Assembly: GCA_029531795.1 (NCBI GenBank)
Contig: JAPEIS010000013.1
Coordinates: 1,240,001 to 1,304,000, forward strand
Reading direction: 5' to 3'
DNA from: Sclerotinia nivalis
Taxonomy: Eukaryota; Ascomycota; Leotiomycetes; Helotiales; Sclerotiniaceae
Length of the DNA: 64,000 bases
In this document: positions 43,757-55,944 of the stretch, piece by piece
Layout of the letters: each line of letters begins with the position of its first letter
Position numbering within the stretch: position 1 is the stretch's first letter
The notes under the pieces: generated by a model
Databases searched by the model: none
Told to the model about the DNA's origin: nothing
The model's input: only the letters and a program-made list of their open reading frames with translations
Program-made: the position numbers and the translations under genes

Positions 43757-46700
43757 GATTATATAATTCTGTAAGAAAGAATCCTTATATAAGACTAATA
43801 TACTAATCACAATATACGTACTTATCTAGATTAGAAAGAACGAGCAAGGGAATAGCGATAAGAAGTATCATACATATTATTGTGATTCTGAGTTTTGTTA
43901 TTTACCCAATCTCATTTCAATTTACACGTTCTCCATACCTACCTAGAAAAGGAACCTTCATACGGAGTATAGGTAAGATAAATTGATGGTTACGATATGA
44001 GTACTCCGAGCAAAGAGAATGAGGGTCAAGGCCATGCTTCTGGGCATTGTCTACTATGATTCTTCATCAGAGTCATCTGATCTTATATACTGATATATTC
44101 ATTCTTTTTATAATAAACTTCTATACTTGGCCACCATCGAAGCACTATCTTATCTAACAGGACATCATATCCACATCCCAATTCCTCAACGAAGGATCTT
44201 TCATCGACTTTAAATATTGTTCTAGACCACATAGACTTGGAGACTCGTCGCATTTTCTCCTGCAAAAACACAACCGCTATACGTTCCTAGGTTATCTGCT
44301 GGCAGATCTAAGTATATCGATCGTTACACTGGATCATATTTTAGGCCAATGAGCTTGAATATAAATGATATTATGTCCAGCTTTTCTCCTCATCATCGGT
44401 TCCAGGATGCAGGCGAAAGAGCAAGCCAAGCCGCATCAACACTGTCAACCGATTCGTGGAACACCATTGCTACTATCGGACCATATTACCATATCAGAAC
44501 ACAACTCCGATACTCCAAAATCCGAATCGCATCTTGAATAACGGAATAGACAATGCAACATTGGCCACCTCAACGCGTCTTAGTATCGTCAATTACATAT
44601 GTGGTACAGTCAACCAGTAAAAAAATGTTCTCTCATCCTTCTACGTTGAAATACTTACAATCTCGCTAATACCAAAATTCCCTTCCAATGTATTTTCGTT
44701 TCGAACTGACATTGTAGTGGTTCGTGATCCGCATAGCACCCACGCACCTCGTTTACAACCATCCACCCTTTATTTTAAGCCCCTGTTAAGATCCTCAGCC
44801 TTACCCTTATCCATGAGTTCATCTCGTGTTTATGTTTAACTCGAAAAGGTCGACTACTTTGGGTACAATACAGTCCATCCTTCTCAAAATCCGAATGTCT
44901 TACAACTACTATGCAGTGTGAACCAATTATCCAATTCTCTAGTTTCGAAGGGGTCGATCATGAACTTGGCCTCCGCAGTCATAACTCATCAGCACTCCTG
45001 CCAAATAGCATAAAGTCTATTCCGAAGTCATGGAACATCAAATGCTACGTTGGCCTCTACCCAATCATAGCCCTGTATCAACAAAATTTGAACTCCTCCG
45101 ACTAATGACAAGGAACGCCCCGCGTTACCGTCACTACTACACCCTGTCAATTGCTATATCAAAGGTTTACTTTATCGTCTCTAGCCCAACAGCCGTGGTA
45201 ATGTGACTGTCAAGTCTTCCACGGGTACCAATCTCCGTTCTACAACAGCGGTATGGAATCTATTTTCCTTTGCCGAATTTGAACTTACTCCGCCAGTGCA
45301 AAGACCCGAATCATACAGCATGAAATAAGGAGGAACTACATCATACAAACAAACTCGGCCCATGCAAAGGCACGACATGATTATTGGCCAAGGAAAGAGG
45401 AATCGAGATTACGGATTCGTGGCTTTGAGTTCCCCTCTTCACATACATCTCAATAATCAAAGTTTCACAACTTTGATAATCAAGGACCTTACCTATCATC
45501 GAGATCCACGAATGTATGTCGAGAGATTTATCCTCATCCTTGAGGTTGATCCTTGAGGTTGACACCATGTCGCACCATATGCTATAGTGGTACGACCAAA
45601 CAACGCATGGAGCCGCCGGCCTACATATACGGTACGATTTTATCCATTTACCTGGCGGGGCTCAATTCCTCGAGATTCCAACCATGCAACGACCCGATTG
45701 CAAGGTATAAGTATAGGGATAATGTTGGTCGCCGAGTGGCAGTAAACGGTACGGCAGCACGTAGGGTTTAGGAAACCAATCAGAATTCCATCAAAAATCT
45801 ATTATTTCCATCTGATAGCAAGCATTCTTGTAAGTAAGTGAAACCAACTCCTCTTATAGCCGAATATCGTCCAAATTCGACAGAATCTCCCTCAGGCTAC
45901 TCCCCTTAGGCGCATCGGACGTCACACCAATTTCTCGGCGAGTTTTTTGTCAAGTGCCGTACGGAGGTATACTGAACGGAACGAACAAACTTCCCGAGTT
46001 ACAAGTGCGTTCCTACACATATATCATGGGCCAAGGTAGTACGCGAGTATGCTGCGCAATTGAGTATATCCATGCATGCATACATGGATGCAATGATATC
46101 AATATCAGATCCGGACAGACTTTGATACCCTATAAGGCGACACTAGAATGTCAAAACTACTTTAGAACGACTGTAGGTATGTCACTTGTAAGTACTTGGT
46201 ACACCGCCAATTCATGAGCATGAATTTTGGCATTGCCTTGCATGTTAGCAGCAATGCAGATATTATCATCGGAATCGGGTTCGAAATCTGTCAAGAAAAT
46301 AGCAGGTTAGGCTTCTCCTTTTTCCCCTTTTCTCTTTTCTCTTCTCATTCTCTTATGAAATATCATATACACACAGGTACGAGTTCAAGTAGAAGTACAT
46401 ACACATTAGTCTCTCATGTCATTAGTCAAAGGTTCGTAAGTCTATAGTACATTATACCCCGCCTTCGCAACCTCGCAATTAACATATCTCTTACCACCAA
46501 TCAAAACACACAAGCAAAATAAATCTATATATCTCATTCTTCATTGTTCATCGTTCATCGTTCAATCCATACATAACATCATCCACATACTGTAAAATTA
46601 ATTCTGTCAGCGTAGTCATACTACCAATCAATGGAGACAACAATACATACCAGCAAAACAAATCACCACTTCTTGATCTTCACTCATCCATTCTGACAAG

Positions 46701-46974
46701 TCCATTCTCTAACCACAATTCATATCATATCTCATATTTCATATTCCATCCAATCCCTACATACTCATATACTAAAGGTAATCTTACAATAAACAATCCC
46801 ACAAAATACCTAGATACTTCACTCTAATACTGTCCTCGTCCCTCCTCTCCCCACCCCAATCACCCAACTCGAGACCTCATATCCCCAGCCTTCATAATCA
46901 AACTACCTACCCACTCACTCACTCACTCCATCACCAACATCATCACCAAACCATCATCTACTTCCCAATACCCA

Positions 46975-46996
46975 ATATATATATATATATATATAT
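46975..46996. repeat. AT dinucleotide microsatellite
   Basis: About eleven uninterrupted AT units lie inside the G-poor region. Confidence 0.9.
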
Positions 46997-47481
46997 CTCT
47001 TCACCTAATTCTTCCATATAAGATTACAACACAACACAACAAAAACAAACCAAAAAAAAAGAAAAGCACAGTGCAAAGCTTACCCCCAATCTACCTTCAC
47101 AATTTCCTTTCCCTTTCTCTTTTCTTTTCATTCACCCAACCCTAACACCATATCATCACCTCTCACCCACACACCACCCTACCCAACATTTAACCTTCAG
47201 TGTTCCATCTCACATACCATACACCATACACCATAAATTACAAACCGCTTAAACAGCGCAAACAGCCCTATCATTTATATCAAACCCACCATTATCACTC
47301 ATCACTCATCACCCAACACCACAAACCTCATACCCCATTTCTTCAAGCTCTTTCTTTCTAGATATATTGTTCATTAGGTATTAAACATTTGCTATTATTC
47401 ATTACCCATTATTAACTTATCACCTGTTATTTATACCATCATCCCCTCACTCATCTCATCTCATCACTCACCCTACACTTA

Positions 47482-47513
47482 CCCATCCACCCATCCATCC
47501 ATCCATCCATCCA
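47482..47513. repeat. CATC tetranucleotide microsatellite
   Basis: Consecutive CATC units (with one CACC) lie inside the G-poor region. Confidence 0.85.
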
Positions 47514-47724
47514 CCACAATTCCTGTTCCTCCTTCCCCCAGAAACTAAAACCTCTTTTTTCCTCTCCCCTCTTCCCTATATCTTCTCCCCTATATCTCAT
47601 CTCCCCCTCCCCAAGCACAAAAACCTCAATACCTCTTTCTTTTCCCTTACTTAATCTATAACCACTTAATCTATAACCACTTAACCTTTAGCTATCCCCA
47701 TCCCCATCCATTCGCATTTCAAAA

Positions 47725-47751
47725 ACATACATACATACATACATACATACA
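47725..47751. repeat. CATA tetranucleotide microsatellite
   Basis: Six to seven consecutive CATA units lie inside the G-poor region. Confidence 0.9.
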
Positions 47752-48587
47752 CTTTCCCCCATGGCCAATAATTCCTCATGCTAGCAGCCAGCTAAACAAT
47801 CTCAGAGATCTTCAACTCCTATACTTCTCTATTTCTCTACTTCTCTACTTCTCTACTCATCTTTTTTCCATGCCCTAAACAGGGTGTATATTTCACTATC
47901 CCCCTCTCCCCTGCGGCCCAACTCTCTTTCTCCCATCTCCAACTATCCATCCCATCCCATCCCATCCCCTCGAATTCCTACATAAAACCCCTCAAACCTT
48001 TCAAACCCTCCCTCGCTAAAAAATATTTCACAAGCAAAACGAAAAGAAGAAAGCCAATCCATCCATACAAATTCCCAATTACAATATAAGAAAGAAATAA
48101 AAATACTTACTACTATAGATGTATCCCTTTCCTCAAAAAATAATTCCGAACAATATTTATATCTTTTAGATACAACTCTTCTCTACAAACACATCAAAAT
48201 TTCACACTCAAGGAATACACTCTCTCATTTTCCTCAGTATCTCGTTTTCATTTCACTTCATTCTACGTCTCCCTTTCCGCTTAGTATAATATCTCATTCC
48301 TATACTACATACTCGATGTAATAAAATGACCTGAAATGACCAAAGAAATTCGTATATGTTTGATCGTAAGCTCGTGAGTTCATATGCTCTTCCCTTGAGC
48401 CCACATCTTCCCGCTCAGCTCTCAGAAAGTAGCAAAGTATGAAAGCAACAAAAAACAACGTAAAAAGCAAACTTTGTAAAGCAAAGCGAAGCCATATAGA
48501 AAATGTACATCAACGAAATAGCACCAGTTTAAACAAATCGTCTATCATAGATAGATCCCGCCAACCTGCATACCATTCATGCATACA

Positions 48588-50551
48588 TCAATCCTTCTTT
48601 CCCTTCTTAGTAACCGTTGTCCACTCATCGTCTTCGATAGTGGTCATGATTTTCCTATTCGCAGTAGCTTTCTTCGCTCTCTTAGCCGTATTTGTGGTTC
48701 CGTTTGAGCTATAACCAACTACAGCCGCCCATGTAGAAGGCACTGGGGTGGTAATGCCAGAGTTGTTAAAGCGAATAAGATCATCAAGACCCTCTTGAGC
48801 CATTTCATTGTCTTGTTCAACGGAATTATCGACGAATCCCTGAGCTTCGAAGCACTTCCAAACCTGTTTCGTTTTACCGAGAGACATCTTTGAAATACTC
48901 TTGGTTGGTCTCGGCTTCTGCTTGAGATGTGACTCGTATGCCGTGGTGATTTTCAAGACTCGGATCTCCTTCTTGACTCTTGGACCCTTCTTATCGATAA
49001 CTTTAATCCCGGATTCCTCTACAGCTCCCTGTAAAATCTCCCTCTCGGCCATCGAATCCGCAGGTATGACCTCGTCCACAGCAATGTCGCCTTTACCGTC
49101 TGCAATGTCGTAGCTCCCATGTGTCTCTTCATCTTCATCAATCTGATCATCACCCAATTCATCGCCAAAAATCTCTGCTTCGGTTTTCATCGCAGTTATC
49201 TTCTGACCGGTGGCCCAATCAAAAGTCTTTCGGTATTCGAGGATGTTTCGAAAGGCATTTCGTCCAGCCCATCTCCAGAAACCTTCCTCCCTGATCACAG
49301 CCTCTTCTTCTTCCCGTCTGATAACCTGTAGATCGTTCCTGACTGCAACGATGAGCTTCCATATCAATTCCTTCCTGATTTTCGGATTAGAAAGTGGATT
49401 GACATCAATGCCAAGACGGTACATTATGGCCGGATCAATGCCACCGTATGGATCGTTCTTGTGAGCCATTTCTGGTGTGAACTTTTGCTGATGACCACGG
49501 AGCTTGGATTGCCTCAAATGGGTTGTTGTAAGCTTTTTAGCCGCCCTTTGTTGCTTTGGAGTCGGATAATTGGGGACCTTGTATTCTTTATTGGAGGTTG
49601 GATGAGGTGGCTGAACCGCATACACATCATACTCTTCATCTTCCTCCTCAACCACATCATTGTTTGTAAGCGAAGCATCGGTACGTCGGTTATCATAAGC
49701 ATATGTACCTTCCCAAGCACCTTTGCTTTCATGTATCTGTCCATGCAATGCCTCGCTGATGCCGTTGACCTCATCTTGACTATAAACATCAACATTCCTT
49801 CTCGTTCTTGCACCCAACTTCTTTGCTTTTTTTCTTTCTCTCCTTGTCAAACTTTCTTCCTCGAAACTCATCTCAGAGATGGCGTCGGTTGCCTCGGAAG
49901 TGGTCTCGGAGTCTGTCCGTTTCTTCTCTGATCCATCTTTTCTTTTCATCATTTGAGAATCAAGAGATAGATTCTCTTGGTCAAATATGTTGATCTCTCG
50001 AATAATGTTCAGAATCTCCTTGTGCCGAGTGTGGTGCATCTCATCAGAGGTATTACATCTATTGTAGTCAGCAAGCCAGCTTGAACAGAGTTATGAATCT
50101 TTGCAATTACCCCAGACACTCATGCGATTTGCCTTTATAGTGTACTCAAATTAGCATTGTAATTATAGATAACTATGGGACTGCAAACTTGCAAAGCATT
50201 GGCAGAGTCGTTATAATAGGGGGGTTTGGACTTACCGAGGAAATGCAGCTGCTGGTGAAATCGGAAGCAAGGTTCGACGTGTTTACCTAGACAAGAAGAC
50301 TTTGAACGAGCGTCTATGGGAGGAGGAGAGTTAGCAGGAATTGTAGTGCCCCAGGTAGGCTTGATAATTTGACTTACTATGAAGTGGCATTGCACATGTT
50401 CCGCAATGATGCTCTAAGAACTGTTATTATAGTCTCAAATAAACATTAGTTCAAGGAATTTCGTACCTAAGCCCGGCGAGACATCCCATCTATACAAGGT
50501 CTTGCCCTTATAGAGACGATCTTCCCTAGCAATGATTGCCCAATTCATCAT
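48588..50551 (-). CDS. Acidic protein with Cys/His-rich N-terminal domain, function unknown
   Basis: Five exons (50551-50467, 50413-50378, 50313-50236, 50144-50111, 50058-48588) join in phase to give 567 residues. The first four short exons code a compact Cys/His-rich head: C32-x2-C35, H40, C48, H52, C56, H60, H64, H68, H74 and C76-x2-C79, which could bind two zinc ions. The rest is mostly charged and probably disordered, with acidic runs (VVEEEDEEYD near 220), a basic patch RRERKKAKKLGARTRRN near residue 150 and a more ordered middle (PAIMYRLGIDVNPLSNPKIRKELIWKLI) around 310-340. It ends in EWTTVTKKGKKD. I do not recognise the family. The long last exon alone is an intact frame of 483 codons. 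The upstream exons are supported by consistent donor, acceptor and phase agreement and by the regular Cys spacing they create. Confidence 0.75.
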
Positions 50552-52495
50552 TGCAAATATTTTACAAGGTAGTTGAACTGAAGTACTCTAGCTTTTGATG
50601 GCGACGACGTTGTTTACCTTGAGAATCGTAAGTAATTGGAGTATGAAACTTTGAACTTGACTTGAAAACAACGAGCCCTCGACTGAATTGATACGACTTT
50701 TGTAAGGGAATGTTTAAATTGGAGTTACCAGTAAATCAAAATATATTTCTAAAAGATCAAACAATAGCCATCTCACAAGGCAAGATGATAATTGAAGTAC
50801 TGTCCTTGCTTTGTACAATAAGATCGAGAATATTTTCTTTTATATGGTCCTAAGGAAGTAGAAAGCCTTTGGTGTTGGCTAGGTAATGGCATATATCTTC
50901 AAGGACAAGGAAGAAAACAATATAACTTACTTTAATACTAGCTTGTGGACAGCGTTGTAGAGATATAAAGGGATCATGAGAATGTAAGATGTTGTGAAAT
51001 TGTATTGCTTACAATATTGATGCAAATTTCGATCCCAATAAATGGGTAAGATGGAATTGGTTGTAAACAAGATCGAACTTTTGAATAGAAAGACTCATGA
51101 AGGTGATAATGAAGGTGATAAAGACAAATGAGTGTAATCCTGTGTTGTGGTGTTATGGATTATGCAGTCCCACACTACCGTAGCGGGTATGAATTGAATT
51201 TCGCCCGACCTTGGACTTAAGGCTCATGTAATCAACAGATTAGACGCGATGAATGAATGAGATGTGTGATTTGAGTGAATGTTGTTCGATTGAACCTAGA
51301 ACCTAGAACGTAGAAATATATCGTTTTATATCTTTTCGATCTAGATTCATTGGTCAGATAAAACTGCTCTCTGCTCGAAGTGCGACTTGGGGCTATCAGG
51401 CTATGATACTCCGTAGTTAATGACTTCGGTGTAAAATCACAATCGTATAAGATTCTCTCTTGGTTGGTGTTCCTAACTTCAAATTCCTCTCAAGCTCTTG
51501 AGGTATGAAGAGGCCAAGGTGATGAATGTATTCCAGGAAGTCAATGTTTATCGTTTGCGAAAGTTGATTGCCGAATAAATGTCGAGTGCTGTGGTTGATA
51601 ATTTCTCTTTCTCTTTCTCTTTCTCTTTCTCTTCCTCTTCCTCTTCCTCTTCCCCTTTCTCTCACCTTGGTCGTTTGTGAGAGTGATTATTGAATGAATG
51701 CTGAATGCTAAAGTTAAAAAACTTTCTCTTCCTGTCGCTTCTGTGTGCGGTGATGGATAAATGCTTTTGAAGCTGCACTGAGGTGTCCAAGTTTTTCAAG
51801 TGAATGTCGCTCACTAAAGAGGTATTGTACAGAGTGATTCGAATGAATGAATAAATTGATCAATTGATGAATGTATACCCCCTCCAATATATACCTATCA
51901 GGAGATCCGTTCGGGAAAAAAAGAAAAGTGTTAATCCATAAAGTCAAGTGTGGAAGTGGGGAACATCATGCCGTCACGTTGGATGGGAAGTTTGTTTGTT
52001 GAAAAAGGAAGGCGCATCTTAACTGTTTGAAAACTCGGATATGTGCACTTCACTCACCTGCTAACCTGGCAGTACATGCTCTGGAATTCACTACAAACAA
52101 CATGGAATGAATGTGATTTTGAAAGAAAGTTAGGAAAATTCATCTTAACTTATCATTATTCAAATAATAATCCAGCAACGAACTGCTAGTTGCATCCAAA
52201 AATGACCGTGAAGTCCTTTCCAACTTGATATCCCTCGAATCACATATCCATATCCATATCCTCCCATTATTATACTTTTCACCTGATTAATCCCAAAAAC
52301 GAACCTTTGAAAAAAAAAAAAAAAAATCAAAACAAAAAATCAACCGCACATTTATCCAACCAATATCTTCCTTTGCGTTACAACGTTGTGGTCTCATCAA
52401 GACGAAGTTGATTCGCTCGAGTAATAGTGGCGTGCTTCCTCCCCTGTTGAATGTTGAGGGAAGCTTTACCGCCATATTCAAAGTATGCAGCCAGC
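50552..52495. other. Intergenic, upstream of the Cys/His gene and downstream of Egt1
   Basis: No gene is seen. The notable element is a CTCTTT/CTCTTC repeat near 51.6 kb. An A-run (about 15) lies near 52.31 kb. Confidence 0.5.
51601..51662. repeat. CTCTTT / CTCTTC tandem repeat
   Basis: Units of TCTCTT then TCCTCT follow for about 60 bases; read on the minus strand they give a meaningless Arg-Glu/Arg-Gly frame. Confidence 0.9.
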
Positions 52496-55400
52496 CTACA
52501 GATCACGAACTAGGCGTGCACCTGCCCATGTGTATGGATAATTACGCTGGTACCAATTGACACTAGATGATTCAATCAGTATTTAAAGACAAAGGACGAA
52601 TTGATCCGACTTGGCTCACAATGTCTTTCTTCCAGCAATACGAGGATGAGTTGCCCAAGATCCTCCAAGTACAACATTATGTTTTCCATCAAAGAAATCA
52701 GCTAGTAAGGTTAGATTCTTGATACAATTCATCTCTACTATATTGAATGAGAGACGTACCAGTATACGCAGGATATAAAGGCATTGGCTCAAATCCTTCA
52801 TGTTTGCTGAGAACAGAGCTAGTCCATTCCCAAACTCCACCCATCTCAGCCCGCCCTGCAAGTTTATTACCTCCAGCAGTAACGGAGATTGGATGCCAAT
52901 TCTTGAATCCCACATTGGCACCCTCAAGGTCGGTGAAAAGCTCTTGAGAGCTTCCACCAACCTGAGAAGTTCGCGATGGCGGTGTCTCTTCGACGCCTTC
53001 ATTGATAAGATGCCTGTTTTAACGAATTAGCCTTTGTTTTTGGTTCACGGCATTATCACTGCAAAACATACCCATTGACAGCTGGGACTGTCTTGCCCAA
53101 ATGTCTCTCTGCTTTCTTGACGTTCAAGCCGTCGACGTGACTGTAAATACTCCGAACCTCGTCAACAGTGGGGATTCGTCCACCCATCCAGCTTGCACAT
53201 CCAGAAAGCTCGTCGTATGAGGCAAAGACTGGCCAATCTAAGGCATACTCAAGCGGTACTAGGCCATAGACCGTTCGAACAGCCTTGCCTATGAGATATG
53301 CCTTGGTTAGCGGAGGCGAATTTGCCCCGCCAATACTTCCATTACTGTACCCGTTTGAATTTCCATTAGTGTAGCCATTGCAATCTTGAATTTGGGCCCA
53401 TGAAGCTGGAATCTTGGTCCCGTGTGTTTGTTCTAGATAGCGAGCGTACTATTGCTCTTTAGCAGAAAGTCTCATGAAAGTCTCATATGCTTCTTACCTC
53501 TTCATTAGTAATCGGTCGTCCTTTGGCTTCAAATGAGTGAACCACAACTTTTCGGGAAGGTTTTTCATTATCCCTGAGTAGTGTTAGATTTACTCTGTTG
53601 TTGAATGGGTGTGTCTAACATACCACCCGAAATGATTGTCCGGTCCAGAATTGTCTTCTGGGTCGTCTAATCCGATTATAATTTCCTGCTCTGGAAGGGT
53701 AAACCATTCATTTGGTACTCGAGATGCCTCCGCTCGCTCTGCTTCTCCTTTGAAGTCTGGCATAGCACTAGTAGGTGGAATAGTCTTGTCACTTTGCAGT
53801 AACATGTACAAGAGGGTCTCCAAATGCATAGCTTCGTGCTCAAACCCCAACCAGAGTGCACGACCAAGATTTCTGGGAATATCTTGGCTTGCATAATACT
53901 TTTCAACCTTTTCTCTCACCTTCTCCTGATATGATAAAATCTCTTCAAGAGGTGGCCACTCATCCGGAATTTCGGAATGGGCATGGCATTGCTCAGGATT
54001 ATCGACATCCGGATCTATTCCCCTTTCAAAAATCGTCGGATAAAAAGAAGGCTCGCAAAGCGGCTCGTTGGTGACCTTATTTAGTTGCATGTCAAGGAAT
54101 GTCGGGACATGCCCCAAGTAAAATATGCAAGCATTTCGAAGTTTGATTGGCTGCTCAACCAATTCTTCGTTTGGAATCATTTTCCTGGTGACAGTATCCC
54201 ATACTGACCACAACCCTTTCCAGTCGTCAAGAGTTGGGGATGTAGACGAGGCATAGACTCTTGGATTCGGATCGAATGCCATTGTTTTTCTCCTTAGAAG
54301 ATGGAGATCTCGAAAGACGTCAGTGAGGAGCTCAATGGAACATGAACAACAATTTTCCAATGACAGAAGCAGTTTTGAAAATGTCATGCCATATTGATGT
54401 CAGTCCCAAAATAGCAAGTCAATAAGCATGCGCCACAAAACCACGATTGGGAGTTGACCCCCACGCCGGTGGTTTCTGTGATCATAAGACCATGTACACC
54501 GACCAGTGAAGTCGAATACTTCCATGTGTAATTGCCGATTCAAGCCGAAACTGAGAAAAATAAAATCACTACAATACTTACTATAATCAGCGCTAGTGGC
54601 TGACCACTTTTGGGCCTCTCTCATTCCGGCGTCCTTCAATAGTTTGGCTGTTTCCTCCGATGAATATTTCAAACTGACTTCTATCTTCACACGTTCCCCA
54701 GCTTTTACAAGAACATCCCGAATGGTGATATCGCGAGATGGAGAATAGAACACTTGGTGACGGCCTCCTTGCGTGTCATATACATACTCTCCAATCACTG
54801 TCCAATCTGCAATATCAAATACGTTCTCTCCGAGAATTTCATTTGCCTGGACTAAACCGTTCAAGATGAATCTTTTGTTGAGAATTAGTAAGTGCTCGGC
54901 AGTCGCTTATTAATGTTTGTGAATACATACCTGTGGGTGACTCCTTTCTCATCTTGTTGTCAGGGTTAGCGTCAGGAAGGGGATTTGGGATTGAATCGAC
55001 AAACCATTGTAAGCATGGCTACAGCATAATTAGTCAAAAGCCGTCCAAATAATAATGTATTAGTACTTACTAGATTTTTTCCGGGTTACTTGTCGCATCG
55101 ATGGCAATGAGAAACATGTCCGAGGGACTCAAAACTTCCGCAAAACTCTTCAAAAATGATGATGCATCGTGTCTTTGAAAGTTGCCTGCACGAGGTAAGT
55201 TGATTGCTGGTTTTAAAAGTTCTAAAGACAAACCAATGCTCGATCCCATCGACAAAACACATTTCGGCCTAGAAGAGTTTTCTGGAAGTTTCAGCCATGC
55301 AAGGCCATCGTCATATGTACCATGAAGCCCATGGCATTTCACGTGTTTGAATTCTGGGACCTGTTCTAGAGTTCTCTCCAACTCTTTCAATGACAAATCA

Positions 55401-55944
55401 AGTGCATAGTAGTCGACAGACTTGCCGGCCACATCTAAAGCTCGTAGCAATATACTCACCTTGCGTAAATTACTGTTCATTGTTAGTTCTAAAAGCCCCA
55501 AGACCTAACAGAAAATACAAACCCGCTTCCCAGCTCAACAACCATAGAATTTGAAGGTATATTTGTTGCAATGCTTTCGGCGGAACGTTCAAGGACATCA
55601 ATCTCTGCGTTTGTAAGGTAGTATTCAGACAAATAAGTAATCTGTATCTAGGTTAACATGATTGACTGAAATCAAAGTGAATAAACACCAACCTCTTCAT
55701 AGATTTGTAAACCCCGCTCACTGTATAGGAGCAGGGTTGGCAGACTCTTGAGACCACTTTTTGGCCTCAAAGATGCCAAAATTTCATCCTTCAACTCGAT
55801 TTCGGCACCATCATGGCGAATATCGATGATGTTAAAGTTTGAATTGTGTTTTGAATTGGATATAAGCCCCGTGAATTTCGTCACATGAGGAGGGATGCTT
55901 GAGATGTCCTCGGCAACACCGTTGGAAGCACTGCGAACAGTCAT
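52496..55944 (-). CDS. egt1: Ergothioneine biosynthesis protein 1 (EgtD-type methyltransferase fused to EgtB-type sulfoxide synthase)
   Basis: Twelve exons (55944-55693, 55641-55523, 55472-55071, 55018-55005, 54952-54931, 54871-54582, 54308-53624, 53573-53498, 53448-53072, 53013-52760, 52701-52620, 52562-52496) join in phase to give 879 residues, the usual length of fungal Egt1. Residues to about 370 are the histidine N-trimethyltransferase (SAM site VVELGSGN; YALDLSLKELE; ILNGLVQANEILG). The remainder is EgtB-like: a DinB-like part with the iron-binding HEAMHLE (H524, H528, E530), then a formylglycine-synthase-like part with MGGVWEWTSS, GGSWATHPRIAGR and NWYQRNYPYTWAGARLVRD. The enzyme makes hercynine from histidine and then its cysteinyl sulfoxide using oxygen and non-haem iron; a separate lyase (Egt2) finishes ergothioneine. 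Exons 4 and 5 are only 14 and 22 bases. Intron 6 is 273 bases, much longer than its neighbours. A longer unspliced reading at the 3' end would stop early at GRKTL, so the last intron is needed for the conserved end. Confidence 0.94.

Larger units (their letters stand above)
43501..48587. other. Five-kilobase stretch without a supported gene
   Basis: From 43.5 to 46.4 kb the DNA is AT-rich with only short frames and an ATT microsatellite. From about 46.45 to 48.43 kb the plus strand is very poor in G and rich in C, A and T, with several microsatellites and no frame of 60 codons on either strand. Read on the minus strand this is a G/T-rich flank downstream of the gene at 48588-50551. The same skew follows other genes here (9.6-10.7 kb and 12.1-13.3 kb on the plus strand), so it may be long 3' transcript or flank. 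Confidence 0.5.

Noticed and set aside
51417..51665. Minus-strand frame with a long Arg-Glu/Arg-Gly repeat
   Set aside because: It is the translation of the CTCTTT/CTCTTC microsatellite and has no other coding features.
54400..54551. Continuation of the egt1 methyltransferase frame through intron 6
   Set aside because: Splicing from 54582 to 54308 restores the conserved DYNLHLL junction in phase, while reading through gives no family-like sequence.
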